This document shows, piece by piece, positions 1 to 6,957 of a stretch of DNA of 22,032 nucleotides. Below the pieces are notes generated by a model. The model was given only the letters and a program-made list of their open reading frames with translations. It did no database searches and had not been told where the DNA came from. A program made the position numbers and the translations under genes. The stretch is taken from positions 1 to 22,032 of the forward strand of contig JBEEOW010000046.1 in NCBI GenBank assembly GCA_041191405.1, in the 5' to 3' direction. Origin of the DNA: JBEEOW01 sp041191405 (GTDB taxonomy: Bacteria; Bacteroidota; Bacteroidia; Cytophagales; UBA9547). Every line of letters begins with the position of its first letter. Positions within the stretch are counted from its first letter, which is position 1.

Positions 1-1
1 T

Positions 2-1120
2 GAACTAAATGAGATAAAAAATCAATTTTTATCAAATATGAGCCATGAGTTAAAAACACCTTTAAATGCGATTATTGGTTTAACTCAACTTTTATTAATT
101 AATAATCCTAATAATAATCAATTAGGTTATTTGTACTCATTAAAATCAAGTGCAGATAATCTTTTGTATTTAATAAATAGTATTTTAGAATATACCAATA
201 TTGAATTTGGGAATGTTACAACTGAAAATGTAAACTTTGATTTGAAACACGAAATTAATAAGTTAGAAGATCAGTTTAAACAAGAATCAGAAGAAAAGAA
301 TTTAAGATTTACTGTTTATTTTAACAATATAGTTGAACGACACCTATCTGGAGATGTCTCAAAATTAAATCACATTCTTTTTAATTTAATTAGTAATGCA
401 TTTAAATTTACTGAAAGTGGATTTGTTGAATTGTATATATATAACTCAACTGTGCAAAATAATATTATTTTTGAAATTAAGGATTCTGGTATTGGTATTT
501 CAAATGAAAATTTTGATTTTATTTTTGAAAAATTTACACAAATTTATTCTGATAATACAAGGAAATATGAGGGGGTTGGTTTAGGACTTGCCATAACTAA
601 AAGATTAGTTGAGTTACTTGGAGGTTCTATTCAAATTCAGAGTAGTGTAGGTTTAGGTAGTAGTTTTATAGTTGAGTTACCATTTGAATATGTACCTAAA
701 ATAAATAATACAAATGCAATTACAGAAATAAGCTTTCAAAATTTTGAAGGGAAAAAAATATTAATTGTTGAAGATAATCGTTTAAATCAAATGGTTACTA
801 AACATTTTTTAAAACAGTGGAATATTGATTGTGAAATAGCAGAAAATGGTCAAATAGCTATTGATTTACTTAACGCTGGAGGTGCTTTTAATTTAGTTTT
901 GATGGATTTACAAATGCCTATAATGGATGGTTTTGAAACAACTCAGTATATTAGAAATAATTTTAATGGAAAATTTGAACACTTGCCAATTATTGCATTA
1001 ACCACATCCACTTCCGATGCAACAAATACAAAGGCACGCCAATCGGGTATGAATGATTTTGTTCCTAAACCCTTTGTATGTGATGATTTATACAAAGTTA
1101 TTTTGAAATATATGATTTGA
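2..1120 (+). CDS. Hybrid sensor histidine kinase, C-terminal part (5' end outside window)
   Basis: The frame is open to the first base, so the gene begins upstream; an internal ATG at 38 lies inside the H-box and is not the real start. Of 372 visible residues, the dimerisation/phosphoacceptor helix comes first (motif SHELKTPLNAI, His at visible residue 15). Next is a HATPase_c domain with N-box (NLISNAFKFTESG), G1 (DSGIGIS), F-box (FEKFTQ) and G2 (GVGLGLAI). A receiver domain follows from about residue 250, with acidic pocket (IVEDN), phosphoacceptor Asp302 in MDLQMP and Lys356 in PKPF. All catalytic residues are intact. By family, the protein autophosphorylates on His and passes phosphate to its own receiver Asp, probably on to a phosphotransfer protein. 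The sensor part is not visible, so the signal is unknown. No DNA-binding output domain follows; it ends a few residues after the receiver fold. A link with the promoters just downstream is possible but unsupported. Confidence 0.95.
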   Translation, partial: ELNEIKNQFLSNMSHELKTPLNAIIGLTQLLLINNPNNNQLGYLYSLKSSADNLLYLINSILEYTNIEFGNVTTENVNFDLKHEINKLEDQFKQESEEKNLRFTVYFNNIVERHLSGDVSKLNHILFNLISNAFKFTESGFVELYIYNSTVQNNIIFEIKDSGIGISNENFDFIFEKFTQIYSDNTRKYEGVGLGLAITKRLVELLGGSIQIQSSVGLGSSFIVELPFEYVPKINNTNAITEISFQNFEGKKILIVEDNRLNQMVTKHFLKQWNIDCEIAENGQIAIDLLNAGGAFNLVLMDLQMPIMDGFETTQYIRNNFNGKFEHLPIIALTTSTSDATNTKARQSGMNDFVPKPFVCDDLYKVILKYMI

Positions 1121-1221
1121 TTATTTATATTTTTTTATGTTGCTGTAAATGAGTGTTATTGTTTAAGTATATATGTTTTATAAATATAATTTTATTTTTT
1201 TAAAAAAAAAGTTAAAAAACA

Positions 1222-1251
1222 TGTTACTTTTTGAAAAGTTGATTGTCTTAG
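1222..1251 (+). promoter_or_regulatory. ECF-sigma-like promoter, site 1 (before RNA unit 1)
   Basis: TGTTACTTTTT at 1222-1232 resembles an ECF-type -35 element and GTCTTAG at 1245-1251 a -10 element, with 17 bases between GTTAC and GTC. The same motif and spacing occur seven more times in the window. The expected start of transcription is near 1255. No ATG lies between it and the terminator at 1356-1396. Confidence 0.7.
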
Positions 1252-1254
1252 TAA

Positions 1255-1396
1255 TAAATACAATAATTTAGAAGTCAATTAACTAAAGATATTTAAAACA
1301 TTTACCGTGGGGGTAAATATATTTTTACATTATAGTGTGTAAAAAGTGTGTTTAGCAGAAAGGTCTTTCAAGCGGAAAGTACCTTTCTGTTTTTTT
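1255..1396 (+). ncRNA. Putative small RNA, unit 1 (promoter, G-loop hairpin, terminator)
   Basis: A transcript starting below promoter site 1 would run about 140 bases to a strong terminator. It contains no ATG. At 1300-1318 it has a hairpin with stem ATTTACC/GGTAAAT and loop GTGGG, flanked by AAAAC before and ATATTTTT after. This block recurs in unit 2, with one stem pair changed from C-G to T-G, so pairing is kept. I recognise no known RNA family. Alternatives are a decayed gene with its leader, or a regulatory 5' leader with attenuator. The exact start is inferred from the promoter. Confidence 0.45.
1356..1396 (+). terminator. Rho-independent terminator of RNA unit 1
   Basis: The outer stem CAGAAAGGT (1356-1364) pairs perfectly with ACCTTTCTG (1381-1389). 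The inner stem CTTTC (1365-1369) pairs with GAAAG (1375-1379) around loop AAGCG, with one bulged T at 1380. Seven T residues follow at 1390-1396. It could also end read-through from the kinase gene, which stops 236 bases earlier. Confidence 0.9.
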
Positions 1397-1509
1397 AAAA
1401 GATATGTAAAAAAATGTTAATTTGAGTTTGGGAAATTTTGATTGTGGATTTTTTAAAATTGAATATAGTTTCTAAAAAAAAATATTAAAAAAAATATATG
1501 TAAATAATG

Positions 1510-1538
1510 TGTTACTTTCTTAATATAGATTTGCCTAG
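1510..1538 (+). promoter_or_regulatory. ECF-sigma-like promoter, site 2 (variant, before RNA unit 2)
   Basis: TGTTACTTTCTT begins at 1510 and GCCTAG lies at 1533-1538, again with 17 bases between GTTAC and the -10-like triplet. This is the only copy with GCC instead of GTC, so it may be weaker or decayed. No gene of more than a few codons follows before the terminator at 1680-1717. Confidence 0.5.
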
Positions 1539-1542
1539 ATGT

Positions 1543-1717
1543 TAAAATTAGTTTATTAAATACTAATGAGTAGAAATGCATAGGGTGTTAATTTAAAAGC
1601 TGAAACGTAATTATTAAGATATAAAAACATTTACTGGGGGGTAAATATATTTTTTGTTTATGTGCTTGGTTATTTTTAGAAAAAAAGGGCTTTTTCCAAA
1701 AAAAAAGCCCTTTTTTT
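1543..1717 (+). ncRNA. Putative small RNA, unit 2 (tandem paralogue of unit 1)
   Basis: The architecture repeats that of unit 1: promoter-like motif, about 85 AT-rich bases, hairpin at 1629-1646 (ATTTACT/GGTAAAT, loop GGGG) and terminator. The block from AAAACATTTAC through the G run to GTAAATATATTTTT is almost identical to that of unit 1, while the rest and the terminators differ in sequence. Only reading frames of six codons or fewer occur upstream of the hairpin. Conservation of the hairpin block against diverged flanks argues for function. The transcript start is inferred. Confidence 0.4.
1680..1717 (+). terminator. Rho-independent terminator of RNA unit 2
   Basis: A stem of about 16 pairs: seven A, GGGC and five T at 1680-1695, against five A, GCCC and seven T at 1702-1717, with loop CCAAAA. 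The A and T flanks make it able to act on either strand. Confidence 0.85.
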
Positions 1718-1845
1718 GTCATATTTTTATTTAAATTTTTATAGAGAACTGTTAAGGTACATCTTGATGAAATTCCAGCTCTAACCCTCGGAAATAAGTA
1801 TTTATAAGTAATTTTTATGTGTAAATACATTTACTCTGTTTTTTG

Positions 1846-1875
1846 TGTTACTTTTTAAATCTTTGTTTGTCTTGG
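1846..1875 (+). promoter_or_regulatory. ECF-sigma-like promoter, site 3 (operon 1916-4663)
   Basis: TGTTACTTTTT at 1846-1856 and GTCTTGG at 1869-1875, spacing 17. The GTC ends 44 bases before the ATG at 1916, giving a short leader. It probably drives both 1916-3385 and 3422-4663, because the 36-base gap between them has no such motif. Confidence 0.75.
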
Positions 1876-1915
1876 TAGTAATATTCTGTTAATCAAAAAA
1901 AAATACCTGTATAAC

Positions 1916-3385
1916 ATGAAAACAAATCATTCAATGTTAAACACTTCAAAAGCCATTAAGCTATTTATAGCTGCAATAACTTTAAATTGTTTAAATGCAA
2001 CAGCACAAACAAGTGCTTTAACCGTAAAAGGTGGCTCATCTGCTGGCTTATTTATAGGCAATGCCTCCTTAGTACAAGCCATGGGCAATCTTGACATTGC
2101 CTCTACTGGTACCATGAGTTTTGCTTCAAGTGGTACGCCCGATTTGAGAATAAAGGGCAATTTTACTAACAGTGGCACATTTACCTGCGGCACAAGTGCT
2201 ATCACTTTAAATGGTTCAGCCGCTCAAGCAACTGCTGGTGTAACATATCACAGTTTAACAATAAACAATACCACCTCGCCTGCTACTTCAGCAGTTAGTT
2301 TAAGTGGAAATGCCAATGTGGGTGGCACCCTTACATTAACCTCAGGAATATTAAACACAGGGGCTAATACCATTGATTTAGGAGCAAATGGTTCTATAGC
2401 TGAAACTGCAATTGCACCAACGTCTTATGTAACAGGCTTTGTAAAGGCAACACGAAATACGGGTTCGAGTAGTGGTACTGTTACTTTTGGTGGTATGGGT
2501 TTATCGATGACAGAAACCTCAAAAACCAATAACTCAACAGTTGTAATCCGTCGCACAGGTACAGCAAGTGTTGGTGCTGGTAATAACAGTATTTTAAGAT
2601 ATTTTGATATCACACCTGCTGTGGATAATTCCATGTCGGGTACAATAGTATTTAATTATACCAATGCTGAGTTAAATGGCCAAACAGAAGATAGTTTAAA
2701 GATATACAAATCAACAGATGGTGGTACTACTTGGAGCAAACAACCCACTACAGTAAATATAGCAGCCAATACCCTAACTACTACTGGTATTACATCTTTT
2801 TCACGTTGGACAGCCTCAAATAAAGTAAGCGCTCCACTGCCAGTTGAGTTTCTATCATTTAATGCTAAAATGAAAGATAAAATAGTAGAGTTACATTGGC
2901 AAACAGCCACTGAAACCAACAACGACTATTTTGTAATACAACGTTCAGTTGATGGCTTAAATTGGATTTCAATTGATTCGGTAAATGGTACAGGTACTAC
3001 CAATTCAATATCTAATTATTCATACACTGACGATGCACCATTATTTGGAGTATCCTATTACAGATTAAAGCAAGTTGATTTCGACCTGAAATTTAGTTTT
3101 TCAAATGTAGCAGTGGTAAACTTTGATAGTTTTGAAATTATTGACCTATTTCCTAACCCATCATCTGGCAATTTTAACCTTGTTCTTAAATCATCATTAG
3201 AAGCAACTGTTGACATAACAGTATATAATGCCATAGGGCAAATTGTTAAAACCCAACAAATGCAGGTAACCAAAGGGGTAAATACAGTTAATGCGCAATT
3301 TGAAGGAGCTACAGGTAAATACCTCATCACAGCCAAATCAACTGATGGTAAATATTATGATTACACAATGGTGTTAAATAAATAA
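1916..3385 (+). CDS. Secreted beta-repeat protein with T9SS type A sorting domain
   Basis: 489 residues. A signal peptide ends near residue 31 (hydrophobic IKLFIAAITLNCLNATAQ). Residues about 35-300 are Thr/Ser/Gly/Asn-rich with short repeating strands (motifs such as SGTMSF, SGTFTCG, GGTLTLTSGILNTG), typical of a beta-helix or filamentous surface protein. Residues about 307-405 form a fibronectin-like module common in Bacteroidota (LPVEFLSFNAK, then WQTATETNNDYFVIQRS and YYRLKQVD). The last ~80 residues are a T9SS type A domain (LFPNPSSGNFNL through YDYTMVLNK). By family it is exported by the Sec and type IX systems and anchored on or released from the cell surface. Its ligand is unknown. 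It is probably co-transcribed with the FISUMP gene 36 bases downstream. Confidence 0.9.
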   Translation: MKTNHSMLNTSKAIKLFIAAITLNCLNATAQTSALTVKGGSSAGLFIGNASLVQAMGNLDIASTGTMSFASSGTPDLRIKGNFTNSGTFTCGTSAITLNGSAAQATAGVTYHSLTINNTTSPATSAVSLSGNANVGGTLTLTSGILNTGANTIDLGANGSIAETAIAPTSYVTGFVKATRNTGSSSGTVTFGGMGLSMTETSKTNNSTVVIRRTGTASVGAGNNSILRYFDITPAVDNSMSGTIVFNYTNAELNGQTEDSLKIYKSTDGGTTWSKQPTTVNIAANTLTTTGITSFSRWTASNKVSAPLPVEFLSFNAKMKDKIVELHWQTATETNNDYFVIQRSVDGLNWISIDSVNGTGTTNSISNYSYTDDAPLFGVSYYRLKQVDFDLKFSFSNVAVVNFDSFEIIDLFPNPSSGNFNLVLKSSLEATVDITVYNAIGQIVKTQQMQVTKGVNTVNAQFEGATGKYLITAKSTDGKYYDYTMVLNK

Positions 3386-3421
3386 AAATATTTACAATCA
3401 ATAACCAATCAATATCCAATA

Positions 3422-4663
3422 ATGAAAAAACAATTACTCATTTTAGCAACCCTATGTATCAGCTACTTTGCTACGGCACAAGTAGGTGTAGGTACTACTA
3501 CACCTCACGCTTCGGCGGTATTAGATGTAACTAGTACTACCCAAGGTTTTTTACCACCACGTATGACACAAGCCCAAAGAGATGCCATAGCTAGCCCTGC
3601 ATCTGGGCTTATGGTTTGGTGCACCAATTGTGGCGCATCTGGTGAATTTCAGGGATATAATGGTACCACTTGGGTCAATTTAACAGGAGGTACGGCTACG
3701 GGTGCCACTATCTCTAGCATCACTTGTGGCTCGGCTACTAATAATGGTACTTTAACATCGGGCACAGCAGCTAGTGGTGTAAGTAGTAATGTACCCTATA
3801 CAGGCGGTAATGCAGGTACACATAGCGGACAAACCGTTACTTCTACAGGTGTCACTGGTTTAACGGCAACACTAAGTGCAGGGACTTTTGCCAGTGGTAG
3901 TGGTAGTTTAACTTACAATATTACAGGTACGCCAGCAAGTAGTGGTACAGCTACATTTGCTTTAAACATAGGTGGGCAAACTTGTAGTTTAACGAGAACG
4001 GTTGCAGCTGGCTGTGGTTCTACCGTAACGTTTACTTACAATGGTGCAAGTGTAACCTACGGCACCGTGACTGGAGCAAATTCTAAATGTTGGTTAGACC
4101 GTAACTTGGGCGCCACACGAGTAGCGACTGGCAGCACCGACCACCTTGCTTATGGTGATTTATTTCAATGGGGAAGAGGTACAGATGGGCATCAACGTAT
4201 CACTTGGACTAATGCTACTACAGGCACAGCAGCAAATTCAACTACCGCAACATTATCCTCTTCGGATACTCCAGGGAATGCACTTTTTATCACTATTAAT
4301 AGTGGTAATTACGATTGGCGCAGCCCTCAAAACAATAATTTATGGCAGGGGGTAAGTGGTACCAACAATCCTTGCCCAAGTGGGTATCGTTTACCAACAG
4401 AAACAGAGTTAGAGGCCGAACGAGCAAGTTGGGGTGCAAATAACAACGCAACTGGCGCTATTAATTCTCCGCTTAAATTGCCCATGTCGGGCTACCGCGG
4501 CTACAGCACTGCTTCGATCTTAAGTGTTGGTACCCTCGGCTGCTATTGGAGCAGTACGGTTAGCGGTTCTAATTCTCGCTACCTGGACTTCAATAACAGC
4601 AATGCCATCATGCTCACCGACCGCCGAGCCTACGGATTCGCTGTTCGTTGCATTAAGGATTGA
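3422..4663 (+). CDS. Secreted FISUMP-domain protein with hypervariable-looking C terminus
   Basis: 413 residues. Signal peptide 1-20 (ending YFATAQ). Residues 21-92 are a head domain (VGVGTTTPHASAVLDV, GFLPPRMTQAQRDAI) shared almost word for word with the protein at 11820. Residues ~97-197 are one copy of a Ser/Thr/Gly-rich beta-sandwich repeat (ISSITCGSATNNGTL to CSLTRTV) also found in the two other FISUMP proteins. Residues ~198-413 are a FISUMP domain: CWLDRNLGA, FQWGRGTDGHQ, CPSGYRLPTE, YWSST and the end GFAVRCIKD. No T9SS sorting domain is visible, so its anchoring is unclear. The last 57 codons differ sharply in composition from the rest (see the region at 4490-4660). It is the second gene of an operon. 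A ligand-binding surface protein is the likely role; no enzyme motif is seen. Confidence 0.9.
   Translation: MKKQLLILATLCISYFATAQVGVGTTTPHASAVLDVTSTTQGFLPPRMTQAQRDAIASPASGLMVWCTNCGASGEFQGYNGTTWVNLTGGTATGATISSITCGSATNNGTLTSGTAASGVSSNVPYTGGNAGTHSGQTVTSTGVTGLTATLSAGTFASGSGSLTYNITGTPASSGTATFALNIGGQTCSLTRTVAAGCGSTVTFTYNGASVTYGTVTGANSKCWLDRNLGATRVATGSTDHLAYGDLFQWGRGTDGHQRITWTNATTGTAANSTTATLSSSDTPGNALFITINSGNYDWRSPQNNNLWQGVSGTNNPCPSGYRLPTETELEAERASWGANNNATGAINSPLKLPMSGYRGYSTASILSVGTLGCYWSSTVSGSNSRYLDFNNSNAIMLTDRRAYGFAVRCIKD
4490..4660 (+). other. Candidate DGR-type variable region at the 3' end of the FISUMP gene
   Basis: Over 4501-4660 I count 81 G+C in 160 bases and only 34 A, in an AT-rich gene. 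About 29 of 57 codons end in C, with first and second bases scattered (GCC, ATC, CTC, ACC, GAC, CGC, AGC, TAC). This is what adenine-directed mutation of AAC-type template codons leaves. The segment ends with the invariant GFAVRC motif. FISUMP domains resemble the C-type-lectin-like folds used by diversity-generating retroelements (DGRs). No template repeat or reverse transcriptase is in the window, so a remote DGR would have to act in trans. Ordinary GC-rich horizontal transfer of the domain is the alternative. Confidence 0.4.
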
Positions 4664-4671
4664 TACTTTTT

Positions 4672-4692
4672 ACCCTGAGCTTGTCGAAGGGT
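4672..4692 (+). repeat. REP-like element (CCCTGAGCTTGTCGAAGGG), copy 1
   Basis: A hairpin with stem ACCCT/AGGGT lies 9 bases after the stop codon of the FISUMP gene. Similar elements directly follow the two other FISUMP genes (11195 and 13410). It may stabilise the 3' end of the mRNA; it lacks a T tract. Confidence 0.6.
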
Positions 4693-4733
4693 GATTAGCG
4701 TAGTGATTTGATACAATCCGTAGGGTAATATTG

Positions 4734-4809
4734 TCTGAATCAGAATTTACAGAATAAAATAATTATCAGAATTTAATGTTTGAAAGAGAATGTTATTAGT
4801 ATGAAATTA
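4734..4809 (+). repeat. Inverted-repeat element, left half only, copy 1
   Basis: It begins TCTGAATCAGAATTT, continues TACAGAATAAAATAATT and TGTTTGAAAGAGAATGTTATTA, then switches to the CCATGGG block instead of its own right end. It is preceded by GGGTAATATTG, as are several other copies. Confidence 0.7.
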
Positions 4810-4928
4810 CAATTAGTCCCATCGGGACGATGATATCATAGCCATGGGTTTTAACCCATGGTATTAGCAAATATGACAATGTAGAGATAATATAGGTATT
4901 ATTTTTTCATAGGTTGTTTGTCAAAAGG
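4810..4928 (+). repeat. CCATGGG-hairpin block, copy 1 (truncated)
   Basis: It holds the hairpin GTCCC-ATC-GGGAC and, at 4842-4861, CCATGGGTT/AACCCATGG with a TT loop, then ATGACAATG, ATATAGG and TTTGTCAAAAGGG. It matches 8716-8830 and 11511-11630 but stops in the middle of the terminator seen in those copies, where GGGTAATATTG and a new inverted-repeat element begin. Confidence 0.7.
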
Positions 4929-4937
4929 GTAATATTG

Positions 4938-5040
4938 TCTGAATCAGAATTTACAGAATAAAATAATTATCAGAATTTAATGTTTGAAAGAGAATGTTAT
5001 TATTATGAAATTATGTAAATCCTCAAAATTCTGATTCAGA
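4938..5040 (+). repeat. Inverted-repeat (MITE-like) element, complete copy 2
   Basis: 103 bp with perfect 15-bp terminal inverted repeats: TCTGAATCAGAATTT at the left and AAATTCTGATTCAGA at the right. No reading frame is inside. It is non-autonomous if mobile; no transposase is in the window. It is followed by TAAAATATGTAC, as is copy 7 at 13678. Confidence 0.75.
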
Positions 5041-5098
5041 TAAAATATGTACACGCAGTGGCTAGGCTCCTGCCGAGTGACGCTTATGAAAAAGGCAT
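5041..5098 (+). repeat. CTAGGC-hairpin block, copy 1
   Basis: It contains GTGGCTAGGC-TCCT-GCCGAGTGAC, then GCTTATGAAAAAGGCAT. Related blocks lie at 5161-5220, 6868-6930 (reverse orientation) and 13679-13740. Here the stem has one A-G mismatch, unlike copies 3 and 4. Confidence 0.6.
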
Positions 5099-5114
5099 GA
5101 TACTTTGATGCTGA

Positions 5115-5142
5115 GTAGAGACGCACGGCCGTGCGTCTCTAC
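5115..5142. repeat. Perfect 28-bp palindrome
   Basis: GTAGAGACGCACGG is followed immediately by its exact reverse complement, CCGTGCGTCTCTAC. With no loop and no T tract it is not a typical terminator. Palindromes of this kind are common REP-like elements in Bacteroidota and cyanobacteria. Confidence 0.7.
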
Positions 5143-5160
5143 AAAACATAATATTTACTA

Positions 5161-5220
5161 GCCGTAGCTCCTGCCTAGTAACCATTATGCAAAAGGCTTC
5201 TAGCGGCTTAAGTGGCAAGA
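5161..5220 (+). repeat. CTAGGC-hairpin block, diverged copy 2
   Basis: GTAGCTCCTGCCTAGTAACC, then ATTATGCAAAAGGCTTCTAG and CGGCTTAAGTGGCAAG. It matches copy 1 in order and wording but with several changes, and the stem is damaged. Confidence 0.45.
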
Positions 5221-5237
5221 AGCCAAGATGAAATTAT

Positions 5238-5274
5238 CCTGCCATCCCACTCAATCGGGTGGCAGGAATTTTTT
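5238..5274 (+). terminator. Terminator-like hairpin upstream of the TlpA-like gene
   Basis: CCTGCCATCCC (5238-5248) pairs with GGGTGGCAGG (5257-5266) around an 8-base loop, with one bulged T, followed by AATTTTTT. It lies 34 bases before the ATG at 5308. It probably ends transcripts from the repeat region; an attenuator role cannot be excluded. Confidence 0.7.
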
Positions 5275-5307
5275 AAAAGTAATTTAGTGATATAAAAAGT
5301 AAAATAT

Positions 5308-6693
5308 ATGTATGGTATAAAAAAGAATGTTTTTGCGGTAGCTTTAGTTTTTATGGCTATGTTTAGCAATGCCCAAAGTATTAAGGGTAAACTTCCCTTA
5401 TTAGCCAATCAAGAAATTTCTTTAGAAGGCTTTAATGGTTTGCAAACTTATGTTATTGCTACTACAAGCATTGATGCCAATGGGAATTTTAAACTTGCTT
5501 ATGCCAACACCGATTTGGGTATGGGTTATTTAAAATCAACAGATAATAAACCTTTGTTTGTAGTTTTAAGTGCTGAAGATATAGAAATAATAGGTGAATC
5601 ATTAAGCAGCCCACAAACAGTTACCATTACCAAAGGCTATGAAAATCAATGGTTTGAGCAATATGCTAAAGAGTATCCTTTACGTGAACAAGCCCTAAGT
5701 GCCTGGGATTATTTAGAAAAAATATATACCCAAGAGGTATTGTTTGTAGGGCAAAAAACGCCCAACAAAGCAATCAAACAAGAACGAAAACGTATCAACA
5801 ACGAAGATGTAGCCTTTTTGTACAGCTTACCCAAAGAGAGCTATTGCCGTTGGTTTTTGCCTACTCGCAAATTAGTAAGCTCGGTAGCAACTATTGCCCA
5901 GTACCGCACAAAAGAAATTCCTGCCACTATTGCCGCTTTTAGGGCATTAGATTATACTGATAAACGCTTGTATAAAAGTGGTTTGTTTAAAGATGCCATT
6001 GAGGCTCATTTTTGGTTACTAGAAAACAGTGGTAAACCTTTAGATTCTGTTTTTATTGAAATGCAGTTTTCTATTGATGCCATGATGGCAAATCTTAAAA
6101 AAGACGAACAAAAGCTCAATGAAGTAACTAGTTATTTGTTTAATTTATTAGAGAAACATAGTTTGTTTAAAGCATCTGAATATTTGTCGCTCAAGGTATT
6201 AAATGAAGTAAGTTGTACCATCAACAGCGATTTAGCAAGGCAGCTTGAAACTTACCGAGCCATGAAAGTGGGCAATACTGCTCCTGATATTGTGTTTCCT
6301 AGTATTAGAGTAAACCCTACAAATAATTTAACGATTAATAAGTTATCAGATTTAAGTAGTAATTATACTTTAGTAGTTTTTGGAGCTAGTTGGTGCCCTA
6401 ATTGTAAAGAGGAAATACCGGCTATTGCCAAATTATACAGCACATGCAAAGCAAAAGGTGTAGAGGTTTTGTTGGTTTCGTTAGACGAAGACGAAAAGGC
6501 TTTTTATGAGTTCACTAGCAATTTCCCTTTTATAAGTATCACCGACCTCAAAAAATGGGATGGCAGTATCGTAAAAGATTACTATGTATTTGGCACCCCA
6601 TCTATGTATTTGTTAGATAAAAACCGAAAAATTATTCTTCGCCCAAATTCGGTAAAACAAATGGAGGCTTGGGTAGATGGTATTGAGTATTAA
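5308..6693 (+). CDS. TlpA-family thioredoxin-like disulfide oxidoreductase
   Basis: 461 residues. The signal peptide ends near residue 23 (VALVFMAMFSNAQ). Residues ~24-110 look like the DUF4369-type beta domain that often precedes TlpA domains in this phylum (GKLPLL...GNFKLAY). A helical middle region follows, residues ~120-320. From about residue 325 there is an AhpC/TlpA thioredoxin fold: VGNTAPDIVFPS, VVFGASWCPNCKEEIP with CXXC cysteines 363 and 366, LLVSLDEDE, and cis-proline motif FGTPSMYLLD. By family it reduces disulfides or supports protein folding in the periplasm or outer envelope; the substrate is unknown. A paralogue lies at 13950. No surface-regulon promoter motif precedes it. 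Its stop codon is formed by the first units of the heptamer array (GGT ATT GAG TAT TAA). Confidence 0.9.
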   Translation: MYGIKKNVFAVALVFMAMFSNAQSIKGKLPLLANQEISLEGFNGLQTYVIATTSIDANGNFKLAYANTDLGMGYLKSTDNKPLFVVLSAEDIEIIGESLSSPQTVTITKGYENQWFEQYAKEYPLREQALSAWDYLEKIYTQEVLFVGQKTPNKAIKQERKRINNEDVAFLYSLPKESYCRWFLPTRKLVSSVATIAQYRTKEIPATIAAFRALDYTDKRLYKSGLFKDAIEAHFWLLENSGKPLDSVFIEMQFSIDAMMANLKKDEQKLNEVTSYLFNLLEKHSLFKASEYLSLKVLNEVSCTINSDLARQLETYRAMKVGNTAPDIVFPSIRVNPTNNLTINKLSDLSSNYTLVVFGASWCPNCKEEIPAIAKLYSTCKAKGVEVLLVSLDEDEKAFYEFTSNFPFISITDLKKWDGSIVKDYYVFGTPSMYLLDKNRKIILRPNSVKQMEAWVDGIEY

Positions 6694-6867
6694 GTATTGA
6701 GTATTAAGTATTGAGTATTAAGTACTGGGTACTGGGTACTGAGTACTGAGTACTAAGTATTGAGAATTAAGTGCTGAGTATTAGGCTTTCTGTACTCTGT
6801 ACTCCGTACTCTGTACTCCGTACTCTGTACTCCGTACTCTGTACTCCGTACTCTGTACTCCGTACTC
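6681..6867. repeat. Heptamer tandem array 1 (inverted arms)
   Basis: The left arm is a run of 7-base units of the type TATTGAG/TATTAAG/TACTGAG. The spacer is AGGCTTTCTGTACTCTG, and the right arm is a run of TACTCTG/TACTCCG units. The right arm is the complement of the left-arm type, so the whole can fold into a long imperfect hairpin. The array overlaps the last codons and the stop of the TlpA-like gene. Array 2 (7309-7522) has the same plan and spacer. Confidence 0.9.
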
Positions 6868-6930
6868 TTTAAGCGGCAAGATGCCTTTTTAAAACTGTCA
6901 CTAGGCAGGAGCCTAGCGACTGCGGGTAAA
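6868..6930 (-). repeat. CTAGGC-hairpin block, copy 3 (reverse orientation)
   Basis: Read on the minus strand it gives GCAGTCGCTAGGCTCCTGCC and on to TAGTGAC, then AAAAAGGCATCTTGCCGCT. The stem CTAGGC/GCCTAG (6901-6916) is perfect around a four-base loop, extended by GTC/GAC. It sits between the heptamer array and the four-helix-bundle gene. Confidence 0.7.
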
Positions 6931-6957
6931 AGCACTAGTATTACTAAAATGAAGAAA

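Larger units (their letters stand above)
1121..1915. other. Intergenic region without protein genes; three promoters, two RNA units
   Basis: This 795-base AT-rich gap holds no credible protein gene; the minus-strand frame at 1588-1830 crosses a terminator and resembles nothing. The order is promoter, G-loop hairpin, terminator; promoter, G-loop hairpin, terminator; then a third promoter for the gene at 1916. Bases 1397-1509 and 1718-1845 are AT-rich with no recognised element, except for a short palindrome of GTAAAT and ATTTAC at about 1821-1834 that echoes the stem of the two hairpins. Confidence 0.7.
4664..5307. other. Intergenic repeat mosaic between FISUMP and TlpA genes
   Basis: No gene. 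In order: a CCCTGAGCTTGTCGAAGGG element, a half copy of the 103-bp inverted-repeat element, a CCATGGG-hairpin block cut off inside its terminator, a full inverted-repeat element, a CTAGGC-hairpin block, a 28-bp palindrome, a diverged CTAGGC block and a terminator-like hairpin. All of these families recur elsewhere in the window. Confidence 0.75.

Noticed and set aside
1588..1830. 80-codon minus-strand frame
   Set aside because: It crosses the strong terminator at 1680-1717 and the G-loop hairpin; its Lys/Phe-rich translation comes from A and T runs.
4842..4861. CCATGGG inverted repeat as a regulator operator
   Set aside because: Three copies sit far from start codons inside a repeat block, upstream of terminators; a repeat-family hairpin explains it better.
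4664..5307. Template repeat or reverse transcriptase of a diversity-generating retroelement next to the candidate variable region
   Set aside because: I looked downstream of the FISUMP gene for a second copy of its 3' end and for a reverse-transcriptase frame and found neither in the window.
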